Below, piece after piece: positions 1 through 7,085 of a stretch of DNA of 64,000 bases. The notes beneath the pieces were generated by a model, which was given only the letters and a program-made list of their open reading frames with translations, did no database searches and was not told where the DNA came from. The position numbers and the translations under genes are program-made. The stretch is from the NCBI RefSeq assembly GCF_025790165.1, contig NZ_CP094970.1, positions 2,790,001-2,854,000 on the forward strand, read 5' to 3'. This DNA is from Solicola gregarius (GTDB lineage: Bacteria > Actinomycetota > Actinomycetes > Propionibacteriales > Nocardioidaceae). Every line of letters begins with the position of its first letter. The first letter of the stretch is position 1.

Positions 1-284
1 CCAAGCACATCGCCGAAGTCCGGCTGTACCGGGTCGGCGACTGGGACACCGACGACCCGAAGCGCGTTACCTGCAAGCGGCTTCGGGTCCAGTTCGACGT
101 CCCGGAGCGGAGCCAGATCAGGATCGCCGTGCCGCGTTCCTGTCTCGGCGGCGTACGCGGTCCGCTGCGGGCGAATGCGACCGTGTGGCGCCAGCAGCCG
201 GCCGCCTGGAAGACCCGTCCCGCGCCCGGCGACGGCGCCGACGTCGTCCCCGAAGAGCATGAGCTGACCGAGGCGGCTCGCTGA
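1..284 (+). CDS. C-terminal end of an unrecognised protein (partial)
   Basis: An open frame enters from the left edge and ends at the TGA at 282-284, giving about 93 residues. The readable part begins KHIAEVRLYRVGDWDTDD and is rich in Val/Arg with alternating hydrophobic residues, which would suit a beta-sheet domain. It has two Cys (near residues 24 and 47 of the visible part) that could pair in an exported protein. The tail is Pro/Ala/Glu rich and probably disordered. I do not recognise the family. The coding call rests on the unbroken frame and typical GC-rich third positions; the start lies outside the window. Confidence 0.55.
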   Translation, partial: KHIAEVRLYRVGDWDTDDPKRVTCKRLRVQFDVPERSQIRIAVPRSCLGGVRGPLRANATVWRQQPAAWKTRPAPGDGADVVPEEHELTEAAR

Positions 285-376
285 CGATCGAGTTCGCCAC
301 CGGCCGACCACGATGCGTCCGCAGGTGTGGCGTACGCCACGCCGAACGGCCCCCGGGCTCGAAATCGAGACCCGGC

Positions 377-396
377 ACCTTACGCGCGCGTAAGGT
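377..396. promoter_or_regulatory. Perfect 20-bp palindrome, likely operator
   Basis: ACCTTACGCG is followed directly by its exact reverse complement CGCGTAAGGT. It lies about 31 bases upstream of the small ORF at 428, where the promoter would be. A gapless palindrome of this length is typical of a dimeric repressor site (TetR-, GntR- or MarR-like). No regulator gene is adjacent, so the binding protein is unknown. Confidence 0.5.
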
Positions 397-427
397 AGGG
401 CCGTTGACGAGGCAGCGAGAGGTGTCC

Positions 428-577
428 GTGCACATGTCAGAGCCGCTCGACGTACGCCTGCGCGATGAACAGGCACTCGACGAGATCGAATTGACCAGCG
501 ATCTCATCATCGCCGCGTCCGAGCACCCTGGACCCCTTACGCAGCAACAGGTCGACGACATCCTGGGTATCCCCTGA
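428..577 (+). CDS. Small acidic protein of unknown function
   Basis: A 47-49 residue ORF begins MSEPLDVRLRDEQ and ends QQQVDDILGIP. GAGAGG at 417-422 is a good ribosome site for the GTG at 428; the ATG at 434 is the alternative. The product is acidic (many Asp/Glu), predicted alpha-helical, with no membrane segment or Cys. The last part, PLTQQQVDDILGI, resembles the short helical endings of many small actinobacterial proteins. I cannot assign a function. The palindrome just upstream suggests that it is regulated. It is separated from the following DUF47 gene by about 110 bases, so it is probably its own unit. Confidence 0.6.
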   Translation: MHMSEPLDVRLRDEQALDEIELTSDLIIAASEHPGPLTQQQVDDILGIP

Positions 578-686
578 GCGGGTCCGCCGGCACCGTCGTA
601 CCGGCCGGGGCCGACCGTTTTGACGCGCGAGTAGCACCACCGCTTAGCATGGTCGCGGTCACTGCCCACCTCGACGGGAGAATCTC

Positions 687-1304
687 GTGCGGCTAAGACT
701 CCGCCCCACGGAAGACACGTTCTACGATCTGTTCACCGAATCAGCCACGCATCTGGTGAACGGCGCCCGTCTGCTCGCTGCCATGTTGGACGTCGACAGC
801 GACCGGCCCGCCATCGCCGAGCAGATGCGCGAGGCCGAGCACCAGGCGGACGAGACGACCCACGCGATCGTCCGGCGGGTGAACAGCACGTTCGTGACGC
901 CGTTCGACCGCGAGGACATCTACCGGCTCGCGGGCATCCTCGACGACGTCATGGACTTCATGGAGGAGGCGGTCGACCTCATCGGGCTGTACGAGATCGG
1001 GGAGCTGCCGGCGGAGTTCGCGACCCAGGTCGAAGTACTCCAGCGGGCCGCGGAGCTGACCGCCGAGGCGATGCCTCGGCTGCGGACGATGAAAGACCTC
1101 GAGGAATACTGGATCGAGATCAACAGACTCGAGAACCAAGGCGATCGAAGTTACCGGCGCATCCTCGCGAAGCTGTTCAGCGGCAAGTACAAGGCCCTCG
1201 AGGTGCTCAAGCTCAAGGACGTCGTCGACGCCCTCGAACACGCGACCGATGCCCTCGAGACCGTCGCGAACACCATCGAGCAGATCGCCGTCAAGGAGAG
1301 CTGA
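687..1304 (+). CDS. DUF47 (PhoU-like) phosphate transport accessory protein
   Basis: The 205-residue, all-helical protein matches the length and layout of the DUF47/PhoU-related family, which normally partners PiT phosphate transporters. The family pattern is visible: an N-terminal RPTEDTFYDLF segment, an acidic helix with EAEHQADETTH, FDREDIYRLA, and a later ENQGDRSYR segment. In PhoU relatives these acidic ExxxD helices bind metal ions. It starts with GTG after GGGAGA and ends two bases before the PiT gene, so the two are cotranscribed and the product probably modulates that transporter at the inner membrane. Confidence 0.9.
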   Translation: MRLRLRPTEDTFYDLFTESATHLVNGARLLAAMLDVDSDRPAIAEQMREAEHQADETTHAIVRRVNSTFVTPFDREDIYRLAGILDDVMDFMEEAVDLIGLYEIGELPAEFATQVEVLQRAAELTAEAMPRLRTMKDLEEYWIEINRLENQGDRSYRRILAKLFSGKYKALEVLKLKDVVDALEHATDALETVANTIEQIAVKES

Positions 1305-1306
1305 GC

Positions 1307-2317
1307 GTGGACGTCAGCCTTGCGCTGGTGATCGCGGTCGTCGTCGTCGCTCTCGTATTCGACTACACCAACGGCTTCCACGACGCCGCGAATGCAATCG
1401 CGACGTCGGTGTCGACGCGTGCGCTCACCCCGCGGATCGCACTTGCGATGGCCGCGATCATGAACTTCATCGGCGCCTTCCTCGGTACGGAGGTCGCCGA
1501 CACGATCGGGAGCATCATCGCCGGCGGCGTCGAGGGCGAGGGGGCACATGGCCTGACCGTCGTACTCGGGGCACTCGCCGGCGCGATCGTGTGGAACCTC
1601 ATCACCTGGTACTTCGGCCTGCCGTCGTCCTCCTCGCACGCGCTCATCGGCGGTCTGGTCGGCGCCGGGGTCGCATCGTCGAGCGCGGTCAAATGGGACG
1701 CGCTCATCGACAAGGTCCTGATCCCGATGGTGGTGTCGCCGCTGATCGGGTTCGGCGGCGCGTTCATGCTGATGATCGCGATCCTGTGGACCTTCCGGCA
1801 CTCGAGCCCGTGGCGGGTCGGGCGCGGCTTCCGGTTCGCGCAGACCATCTCGGCCGCGGGCATGGCGCTCGGGCACGGTCTGCAGGACGCCCAGAAGACC
1901 ATGGGCGTCATCTTCCTCGCGTTGCTCGCGAGCGGTCACTACAGCAAGGACGACGGCATCCCGCTGTGGGTCAAGATCTCGGCGGCGACGGCGATCTCGC
2001 TCGGTACGTACTCCGGTGGGTGGCGCATCATGCGTACGCTCGGCCGACGGATCATCGACCTCGACCCCGCCCGCGGCTTCGCGTCCGAGACGGTCGCCTC
2101 GATCGTGTTGTACGTGATGGCGATGGGCCTCGGTGCACCTGTTTCGACCACGCACACGATCACGTCCTCGGTGATGGGAGCGGGCGCGACCAAGCGGTTC
2201 AGCGCCGTCCGGTGGGGCGTCGCGCGCAGCATCATCGTGGCCTGGATCGTTACGATCCCTGCAGCGGCACTCGTCGCGGCCATCGTCTACTGGATCTGCG
2301 CGCTCTTCCTGCCGTAG
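1307..2317 (+). CDS. pit: PiT-family low-affinity inorganic phosphate transporter
   Basis: A 336-residue membrane protein of the inorganic phosphate transporter (PF01384) family, which takes up metal-phosphate with a cation gradient. The two family signature repeats are visible: FDYTNGFHDAANAIATSV near residue 20 and HGLQDAQKTMGVI near residue 190, with a GLPSSSSHALIGGL segment near 105 and a second APVSTTHTITSSV half near 275. About ten hydrophobic segments are present. The GTG start lies two bases after the DUF47 stop. It converges on the pst operon, so one locus holds low-affinity (Pit) and high-affinity (Pst) phosphate uptake. Confidence 0.95.
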   Translation: MDVSLALVIAVVVVALVFDYTNGFHDAANAIATSVSTRALTPRIALAMAAIMNFIGAFLGTEVADTIGSIIAGGVEGEGAHGLTVVLGALAGAIVWNLITWYFGLPSSSSHALIGGLVGAGVASSSAVKWDALIDKVLIPMVVSPLIGFGGAFMLMIAILWTFRHSSPWRVGRGFRFAQTISAAGMALGHGLQDAQKTMGVIFLALLASGHYSKDDGIPLWVKISAATAISLGTYSGGWRIMRTLGRRIIDLDPARGFASETVASIVLYVMAMGLGAPVSTTHTITSSVMGAGATKRFSAVRWGVARSIIVAWIVTIPAAALVAAIVYWICALFLP

Positions 2318-2343
2318 CCGCGTCCCAACCTCCACCGTGGGCG

Positions 2344-2388
2344 GGACGTTTGGGTGCGACACGCCGGGCGTGTTCTGTCCGAACGTCC
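2344..2388. terminator. Long imperfect hairpin between convergent pit and pstB
   Basis: Outer arms GGACGTTTGG (2344-2353) and CCGAACGTCC (2379-2388) pair at 9 of 10 positions, and an inner ACACG-CCGGG-CGTGT hairpin sits between. It occupies the gap between the 3' ends of pit (+) and pstB (-), where a bidirectional terminator would be expected. There is no clear T-run on either side, as is usual in high-GC actinomycetes. Confidence 0.5.
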
Positions 2389-2417
2389 GGCTCACGGGGC
2401 CGAGGTCGGGCGACGGG

Positions 2418-3197
2418 TCAGCCGAAGCGACCCTGGATGTACGCCTCGGTGGCCTTCTCCTCCGGGTTGGAGAAGATCGTCGCGGTGGTGCCGTACTCGA
2501 TCAGCCGGCCGGGCTTGCCGACCGATGCGAGGTTGAAGAACGCCGTGTCGTCGCTCACCCGCGCGGCCTGCTGCATGTTGTGGGTGACGATCACGATCGT
2601 GTAGCTCTCCTTGAGCTCGTGTACGAGATCCTCGATCGCGCTCGTCGAGATCGGGTCGAGCGCCGAGCACGGCTCGTCCATCAACAGCACCTGCGGCTCG
2701 ACCGCAACGGCGCGGGCGATGCACAGCCGCTGCTGCTGACCGCCGGACAGGCTCGAGCCGGGACGGTTCAGCCGGTCCTTGACCTCGTTCCACAGGTTCG
2801 CGCTCTTCAGCGACCGTTCGACGACGGCATCCGCGTCGCTCTTCTTGATCCGCTTGGCGTTCAGCTTGAACCCCGCGAGGACGTTGTCGTAGATCGACAT
2901 CGTCGGGAACGGGTTCGGCCGCTGGAACACCATGCCGATCTGGCGGCGTACGACGACCGGGTCGACGTCCGGGCCGTACAGGTCCTGTCCGTCGATCACG
3001 ACCTTGCCGTCGACGCGCGCGCCGGGAATCACCTCGTGCATGCGGTTCAGCGAGCGAAGGAAGGTCGACTTGCCGCACCCCGATGGTCCGATGAACGCGG
3101 TAACGGAGCGCGCCGGGATGCTGATGGTGACGCCCTCGACGGCGAGGAAGTCACCGTAGTAGATGTCCAGATCGGAGACGTCGATGCTCTTGGCCAC
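2418..3197 (-). CDS. pstB: Phosphate ABC transporter ATP-binding protein PstB
   Basis: The 259-residue ATPase of the high-affinity phosphate importer energises PstCA on the cytoplasmic face. Walker [10 protein letters not shown] lies near residue 38, the phosphate-specific Q-loop stretch [15 protein letters not shown] near 90, the ABC signature LSGGQQQR near 150, Walker [12 protein letters not shown] near 170, and the switch His in [11 protein letters not shown] near 200. Length and motifs are standard for PstB. It is the last gene of pstSCAB, 37 bases after pstA. Confidence 0.97.
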   Translation of the reverse strand: MAKSIDVSDLDIYYGDFLAVEGVTISIPARSVTAFIGPSGCGKSTFLRSLNRMHEVIPGARVDGKVVIDGQDLYGPDVDPVVVRRQIGMVFQRPNPFPTMSIYDNVLAGFKLNAKRIKKSDADAVVERSLKSANLWNEVKDRLNRPGSSLSGGQQQRLCIARAVAVEPQVLLMDEPCSALDPISTSAIEDLVHELKESYTIVIVTHNMQQAARVSDDTAFFNLASVGKPGRLIEYGTTATIFSNPEEKATEAYIQGRFG

Positions 3198-3234
3198 GGT
3201 CAGTCCTTGGTGCTGTTGGGGGTCTTGGCGGAGG

Positions 3235-4323
3235 TCATTTCTCGCCCTTGGGTGAGAACAGGTACGAAACGACGCGGGCGATCAGGTTGAGCAGCATCAC
3301 GATGATCATCAGCACCAGTGCCGCGCCCCACGCCCGCTCCGTCGACAGCTCGGGGTTCATGCCCGGCGAGCTGATCTCGGAGTACGCGAACACAGGGAGC
3401 GTCATCATGTTGCCGTCGAACAGGTTGAAGTTCGTCGACGTGGTCGAGCCGGCGATCAGCAGCAACGGCGCCGTCTCGCCGATGATCCGCGCGATGGCGA
3501 GCGTGATGCCGGTGACGATTCCGGCGAGCGCCGTCGGGATGACGACCTTCACGACCGTGCGCCATTTCGGTACGCCGAGCGCGTACGATGCCTCGCGCAG
3601 CTCGTTCGGCACCAGCTTGAGCATCTCCTCGCAGGAGCGCACGACGACCGGGACCATCAGCACCGACAGCGCGACGGATCCGCCGACGCCGAGCCGGATG
3701 CCCGGCTCCAACAGCGCGACGAACAGCGAGTACGCGAACAGGCCGGCGACGATCGACGGGATGCCCGTCATCACGTCGACGAGGAACCGGATCCAGTGTC
3801 CGAGCCGGTTGTCCCTCGCGTACTCGACGAGGTAGATCGCCGTGAACAGCCCGATCGGTACGGAGATGATCGTCGCGCCCGCGGTGATCAGCAGGGTGCC
3901 GATCAGCGCGTGGTAGATGCCGCCCTGCTCCTCGCCGATGACGTTGCGCATCGAGTACGTGAGGAACTCGGCGCTGAGCGCTCCGGCCCCTTCGGCGACG
4001 ACCTTCATGATGATCGAGACGAGCGGCACGAGGGCGAGCACGAAGGCGGTGAGCACTCCGATGGTCACCAGCCGGTCGGTCGCCTTGCGGCTGCCTTCGA
4101 CCAGCAACGACCACAGCGGGTACGCAAGACCGCAGACCAGCCAGGCGAGGATGATTGCACCCACCATCGGCAGGCCCAACCCGAAGTACAGCAGTGCCGC
4201 AAGGACGACGAGTGCACCGATCGCGGCGTACCCGGCCCACGGCGGGAGCTTCGGCTGGCGCAGCGAGGGGTGATCGGGGGAGAGGCCGGGATCGGGCCGC
4301 TCGGGCGCAGTGGTCGTGCTCAT
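3235..4323 (-). CDS. pstA: Phosphate ABC transporter permease PstA
   Basis: A 362-residue permease of the Pst phosphate importer. After a polar Pro-rich N-terminus of about 35 residues there are two hydrophobic segments, then a loop and the permease core with about five further segments. The EAA-type cytoplasmic loop is visible as [17 protein letters not shown] near residue 250, which couples to PstB. The start is the ATG at 4323, whose A is also the last base of the pstC stop codon (TGATG), so translation is probably coupled. The N-terminal extension with two extra membrane segments is common in actinobacterial PstA. Confidence 0.95.
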   Translation of the reverse strand: MSTTTAPERPDPGLSPDHPSLRQPKLPPWAGYAAIGALVVLAALLYFGLGLPMVGAIILAWLVCGLAYPLWSLLVEGSRKATDRLVTIGVLTAFVLALVPLVSIIMKVVAEGAGALSAEFLTYSMRNVIGEEQGGIYHALIGTLLITAGATIISVPIGLFTAIYLVEYARDNRLGHWIRFLVDVMTGIPSIVAGLFAYSLFVALLEPGIRLGVGGSVALSVLMVPVVVRSCEEMLKLVPNELREASYALGVPKWRTVVKVVIPTALAGIVTGITLAIARIIGETAPLLLIAGSTTSTNFNLFDGNMMTLPVFAYSEISSPGMNPELSTERAWGAALVLMIIVMLLNLIARVVSYLFSPKGEK

Positions 4324-5288
4324 CAGTTGGCTCCGGAGAAGTCCTTGCGGCGATCGACGATCGCGCGCGCGGCGAAGTTGACCAGGAACGTGATCACGAA
4401 GAGCACCAGACCGCTCGCGATGAGCACGTTGACGTTGAGGCCCGAGCTCTCCTTGATGCCGTGCGCGATGTTGGCCGGGATCGTCGACGGGTTCGTCGTC
4501 GTCAGCAGCCGTACGGTGACCACCCCGCTGGTCGAGAGCACCATGGCGACGGCCATCGTCTCGCCGAGCGCCCGGCCGAGGCCGAGCATGACGGCGCCGA
4601 CGATGCCGGAGCGCGCGTACGGGAACACCGTCAGCCGGATGGACTCCCAGCGGGTGGCGCCCAGCGCCAGCGCCGCCTCCTGGTGCAGGCGCGGCGTCTG
4701 CAGGAAGATCTCCCGACAGATCGCGGTGATGATCGGCAGGATCATGATGGCGAGGACCAGCGACGCCGTCATGATGGTGCGGCCGGTGGTGCTGAAGGCG
4801 TACGCCTGGCCTGCCGGGTTGGTGTCGAAGAACGGGATGAAGCCGAGGTTGTCGGCGAGCCAGCGGTACACGGGGACGAGCTGGCCGGAGAGGAACGCGA
4901 TCCCCCACAGGCCGTACACGACGCTCGGCACGGCGGCCAGCAGGTCGACGACGTACCCGACCACCTGCCCGATGCGGCGGGGAGCGTAGTGCGAGATGAA
5001 GAGCGCGACCGCGATCGCGAGCGGCGTCGCGATCACCAGCGCAATGGCGGCGGCGAACAGCGTCCCGTACACGAGCGGCCAGACGTACGACCAGAACCCG
5101 TCACCGTCGAGGATCGGAGCCTCCTCGGACGACGCCGTGATGCCCGGGATGGCCTCGACGGTCAGGAAGAGCGCGACGCTCGCGAGCGTGATCAGGATGA
5201 GCGCGCCGGCCGCGAAGGAGATACCGGAGAAGATCCGGTCGCCGCGGCGCTTGACGGTTCGCGGTGCCTCATGGCTGGTGGTGGTCAC
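4323..5288 (-). CDS. pstC: Phosphate ABC transporter permease PstC
   Basis: A 321-residue permease partner of PstA, with six predicted membrane segments. The cytoplasmic coupling loop reads HQEAALALGATRWESIRLT near residue 205, and GLGRALGETMAVAM follows, both typical of PstC. I place the start at the GTG at 5288 (MTTTSHEAPRTVKRR), preceded by AGGGAG. A longer reading frame to 5369 would run through the intergenic hairpin and is unlikely. It follows pstS after a 250-base gap that holds a hairpin and a repeat element. Confidence 0.94.
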   Translation of the reverse strand: MTTTSHEAPRTVKRRGDRIFSGISFAAGALILITLASVALFLTVEAIPGITASSEEAPILDGDGFWSYVWPLVYGTLFAAAIALVIATPLAIAVALFISHYAPRRIGQVVGYVVDLLAAVPSVVYGLWGIAFLSGQLVPVYRWLADNLGFIPFFDTNPAGQAYAFSTTGRTIMTASLVLAIMILPIITAICREIFLQTPRLHQEAALALGATRWESIRLTVFPYARSGIVGAVMLGLGRALGETMAVAMVLSTSGVVTVRLLTTTNPSTIPANIAHGIKESSGLNVNVLIASGLVLFVITFLVNFAARAIVDRRKDFSGAN

Positions 5289-5330
5289 GGTCTGGTGGCT
5301 CCCTGGTCGAGCGGTGTCGGTACGCGCGGC

Positions 5331-5369
5331 GTGGCCGTTCCGCTTCCCCCGAGGAGGCGGAACGGCCAC
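5331..5369 (-). terminator. Strong 13-bp hairpin between pstS and pstC
   Basis: Arms 5331-5343 (GTGGCCGTTCCGC) and 5357-5369 (GCGGAACGGCCAC) are exact reverse complements around a 13-base loop. In the operon RNA the hairpin lies after pstS and about 40 bases before the pstC start. Such a structure could end most transcripts after pstS or protect the 3' end, giving the usual excess of the binding protein over the membrane parts. This is inference from position; no T-run follows. Confidence 0.55.
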
Positions 5370-5371
5370 CC

Positions 5372-5535
5372 AGGCCGTGTCTGCATATCCGTGGCCGGGT
5401 CCTGTGCCTCCGCATCCCGACCGGCTGCGTTGCAGTCACTCGAGGGAGGACCGGCTCCATCATCGCTCCTGCGCCTTGCCGGATCGGGCGCGGAGACCCG
5501 CTCCCTGATCGACGCCGGATATGCAGACACGACCT
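5372..5535. repeat. Palindromic intergenic repeat, copy 1 (164 bp)
   Basis: Ends are inverted repeats: AGGCCGTGTCTGCATAT at 5372-5388 and ATATGCAGACACGACCT at 5519-5535 (16 of 17 pair). The interior matches, in opposite orientation, the copies at 6769 and 16158; shared stretches are GCGTCGATCAGGGAGCGGGT and CGGGATGCGGAGGCAC. It starts 3 bases after the pstS stop codon, inside the pst operon. It contains no plausible gene and looks like a MITE or REP-type element. Confidence 0.75.
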
Positions 5536-5538
5536 GCG

Positions 5539-6639
5539 TCACTCCTTCGAGGAGATCGAGTCCACGATCGTCTTGGCGTCCGCGCTCATCTGCTCCGACA
5601 GCGGTGCCGAACCGGCCTCGCCGGCGGCGGCCTGCTGGCCCTCGCTGCTGATGACGTAGTCGAACCAAGCCTTGACGAGGTCGGCCTCGTCGGCGGACTC
5701 GTACTCACTGCACGCGATGCCGTACGACGCGAGGACGATCGGGTAGACGCCCGCCTCGGTCGTGGTGCGGTTGAGGTCGAGGGCCATGCTCGTGTCCGCG
5801 CGACCCGGCGTCGGCTTCGAGGCGTCCAGCGCGGCGGCGGCGGCCTCCGGGCTGTACTCGACGAACTCCTTGCCGACCTGAACCTTCGCGACGCCGAGGT
5901 CGCCGGCCTGGCTGGCGTCGGCGTACCCGATCGTGCCCTGGCCGTTCTTGACGGCGCTGACGACGCCCGAGGTGCCCTCGGCGGCCTCGCCGCTCTTGAC
6001 CGGCCAGGTCTCGACGACGCCCTCCGACCAGCTGCCACCGGATGCCTGGTCGAGGTAGTCGGTGAAGTTCGCCGTCGTACCGGACTCGTCCGAGCGGTGC
6101 ACGGCCGTGATCGGCTCGGCGGGCAGGTCGGCGTCGGGGTTGTCGGCGGCGATCGCCTTGTCGTTCCACTGGGTGATGTCGCCCGAGAAGATCGCACCGA
6201 TCGTCTCCGGGCTCAGGTTCAGCGAGTCGACGCCCTCGACGTTGAAGATGACGGCGATCGGGCTGACGTACACCGGGACCTCGACGACGTCACCGCCGCA
6301 CCGCTCCTCGGCGTCGGCGAGCTCCTCATCGGGGAAGTACTCATCGGACCCGGCGAACAGGATGTTGCCGCCCGCGATGAACTGCTCGCGGCCACTTCCC
6401 GAGCCGACCGGGTCATAGTTGACCGTGACGTCGGGATTCTGCGTCTGGAATCCCTTCTGCCAGGCCGCGAAGGCTGCCTCCTGCGAGCTCGCCCCGGCGC
6501 CGTTCAGCTCACCGCTGAGATCGCTCGAGCCGCCCTCGCCGTCGGCGTCCGCCTCATTTCCGGCCCCGCATGCAGTCGCGAGGACGAGCGCGGCGGCGGC
6601 TGCCGCCGGCGCGCCGTAGCGCATCAGGTTGCGTTTCAC
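5539..6639 (-). CDS. pstS: Phosphate ABC transporter substrate-binding lipoprotein PstS
   Basis: A 366-residue extracellular phosphate-binding protein anchored as a lipoprotein. A signal peptide with lipobox LVLATACG puts the lipid-anchored Cys near residue 24, and an acidic Gly/Asp/Ser linker follows. Typical PstS features are GAGASSQEAAFAAW near residue 49, YDPVGSGSGREQF near 75, and the phosphate-binding loop HRSDESGTTANFTDYL near 180. The start is the GTG at 6639 with AAGGGA upstream. Transcription is probably PhoP-dependent through the PHO box at 6740-6767. First gene of pstSCAB. Confidence 0.97.
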   Translation of the reverse strand: MKRNLMRYGAPAAAAAALVLATACGAGNEADADGEGGSSDLSGELNGAGASSQEAAFAAWQKGFQTQNPDVTVNYDPVGSGSGREQFIAGGNILFAGSDEYFPDEELADAEERCGGDVVEVPVYVSPIAVIFNVEGVDSLNLSPETIGAIFSGDITQWNDKAIAADNPDADLPAEPITAVHRSDESGTTANFTDYLDQASGGSWSEGVVETWPVKSGEAAEGTSGVVSAVKNGQGTIGYADASQAGDLGVAKVQVGKEFVEYSPEAAAAALDASKPTPGRADTSMALDLNRTTTEAGVYPIVLASYGIACSEYESADEADLVKAWFDYVISSEGQQAAAGEAGSAPLSEQMSADAKTIVDSISSKE

Positions 6640-6739
6640 TTCATGTCCCTTGAGTAGGAGCTACGCGTCCACGTAGCGGTGATGGTCCACTGTTCGATGC
6701 CGACGCTAGGGAGGCGAGATGAAGCGGCCGGAGGGCGTT

Positions 6740-6767
6740 GGTGAACGAGCGGTGAACGGTTGCGAAC
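6740..6767 (-). promoter_or_regulatory. PHO box upstream of pstS
   Basis: On the minus strand the sequence reads GTTCGCAACC then GTTCACCGCTC then GTTCACCAACG: two exact GTTCACC units 11 bases apart and a third weaker unit. That is the direct-repeat arrangement bound by PhoP in actinomycetes. It lies about 100 bases upstream of the pstS start, so pstSCAB should be induced by phosphate limitation. Confidence 0.85.
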
Positions 6768-6768
6768 A

Positions 6769-6966
6769 AGGTCGTGCCGCCTGACCCCGCGTCGATGTGT
6801 GAGCGGGTCTCCGCGCCCGATCTGGCAAGGCGCGGGAGGGAAGTTGTAGTTGGCTTCTCCTTCGAGCGACCGCAACGCAGCCAGTCCCCCAGCCGCTTCG
6901 CGGCCGGGAGGTGCCCCCAGGGATGCGGAGGCCCGCGAGCCGGCGTGGGGTCTGGCGGGACGACCT
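6769..6966. repeat. Palindromic intergenic repeat, copy 3 (198 bp, with insertion)
   Basis: Inverted ends AGGTCGTGCCGCCTGACCCC (6769-6788) and GGGGTCTGGCGGGACGACCT (6947-6966) pair at 18 of 20 positions. The ends have diverged from those of copies 1 and 2, but the interior is the same family (GCGTCGATG, GGTCTCCGCGCCCGATCTGG, ATGCGGAGGC). About 35 extra bases, themselves partly palindromic, are present near 6880-6918. It fills the pstS/sulP divergent region next to the PHO box. Confidence 0.65.
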
Positions 6967-7052
6967 GGGTCGTGCCGCCGCCATCACCCGTCGTGGGTGA
7001 CGCATCGTGACGGGGGTGGCGCCTAGGGTCCTGAGTCAGCAACGGAGGTGGC

Positions 7053-7085
7053 ATGACGAACCGTGTGACGGGCGGGCCGGCGTGA
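7053..7085 (+). CDS. Ten-residue leader ORF overlapping sulP start
   Basis: ATG at 7053 follows a near-perfect ribosome site (GGAGGT at 7044-7049) and encodes MTNRVTGGPA before a TGA at 7083-7085 that overlaps the GTG at 7082 used for the SulP protein (GTGA). The strong ribosome site belongs to this ORF rather than to SulP, so SulP may be translated by coupling. It could instead reflect a sequencing error fusing the two. Confidence 0.4.
   Translation: MTNRVTGGPA

Noticed and set aside
1151-2604. Long open frames on both strands across the PiT gene
   Set aside because: Arg/Asp-rich translations with no domain; they mirror the codon bias of pit and DUF47 genes.
5269-5668. Small ORFs inside the repeat between pstS and pstC
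   Set aside because: They lie in a palindromic element, lack ribosome sites and differ between the copies.
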